A stretch of 5,369 nucleotides of DNA, from positions 1-5,369 of the forward strand of contig CAZFQD010000135.1 in assembly GCA_964520885.1 (NCBI GenBank), in the 5' to 3' direction. Each line of letters opens with the position of its first letter. Within the stretch, counting starts at the first letter, position 1. The notes under the pieces are model-generated. The model worked only from the letters and a program-made list of their open reading frames with translations, made no database searches and was not told the origin of the DNA. The position numbers and the translations under genes are program-made. This document shows, one piece after another, positions 5,369-5,369 of this stretch. This DNA comes from CAZFQD01 sp964520885. Lineage in GTDB: Bacteria > Bacillota > Clostridia > Oscillospirales > SIG519.

Positions 5369-5369
5369 C

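Overview
The window is a bacterial str (streptomycin) operon in a low-GC, AT-biased genome, followed by one small unrelated-looking gene. All five genes and the small gene lie on the + strand. Gene order is: an L7Ae-family kink-turn RNA-binding protein (rplGB/ybxF type), ribosomal protein S12 (rpsL), S7 (rpsG), elongation factor G (fusA) and elongation factor Tu (tuf). The L7Ae-like gene just before rpsL, the S12 with the extra ~13-residue N-terminal segment seen in Gram-positive bacteria, strong GGAGG ribosome sites and AT-rich spacers all point to Bacillota. The protein wording (for example S12 APALQKG and EF-Tu starting MAKAKFERTKPH) suggests Clostridia, probably an uncultured or gut-type lineage. 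This placement is inference from remembered family sequences, not from a search.

Layout. Positions 1-68 are AT-rich spacer with no recognisable gene. A sigma-A-type promoter (69-98) starts the operon at the L7Ae-like gene (129-371). A 76-base spacer with an AT-only inverted repeat and a 7-base tandem repeat leads to rpsL (448-879). A 153-base spacer full of potential RNA structure precedes rpsG (1033-1503, GTG start). fusA follows after 18 bases (1522-3606). A 106-base spacer carries a second promoter (3631-3659) before tuf (3713-4930). A strong intrinsic terminator (4954-4992) closes the operon. A separate promoter (5052-5080) then drives a 67-residue lysine-rich protein of unknown function (5112-5315), and a possible terminator sits at the window edge.

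How the genes work together. S12 and S7 are core 30S proteins of the decoding centre and the 3' major domain. EF-Tu delivers aminoacyl-tRNA and EF-G translocates it. The L7Ae-like protein binds kink-turn RNA. Their shared promoter ties their output together, while the promoter in front of tuf would allow EF-Tu to be made in excess, as is usual for this protein.

This is a conserved housekeeping locus and I see no new defence, mobile or biosynthetic system. The points most worth following are the rpsL-rpsG leader, which can be folded so that the rpsG ribosome site is paired, the odd AT repeat before rpsL, the small insertions in EF-Tu, and the unrecognised small protein downstream.
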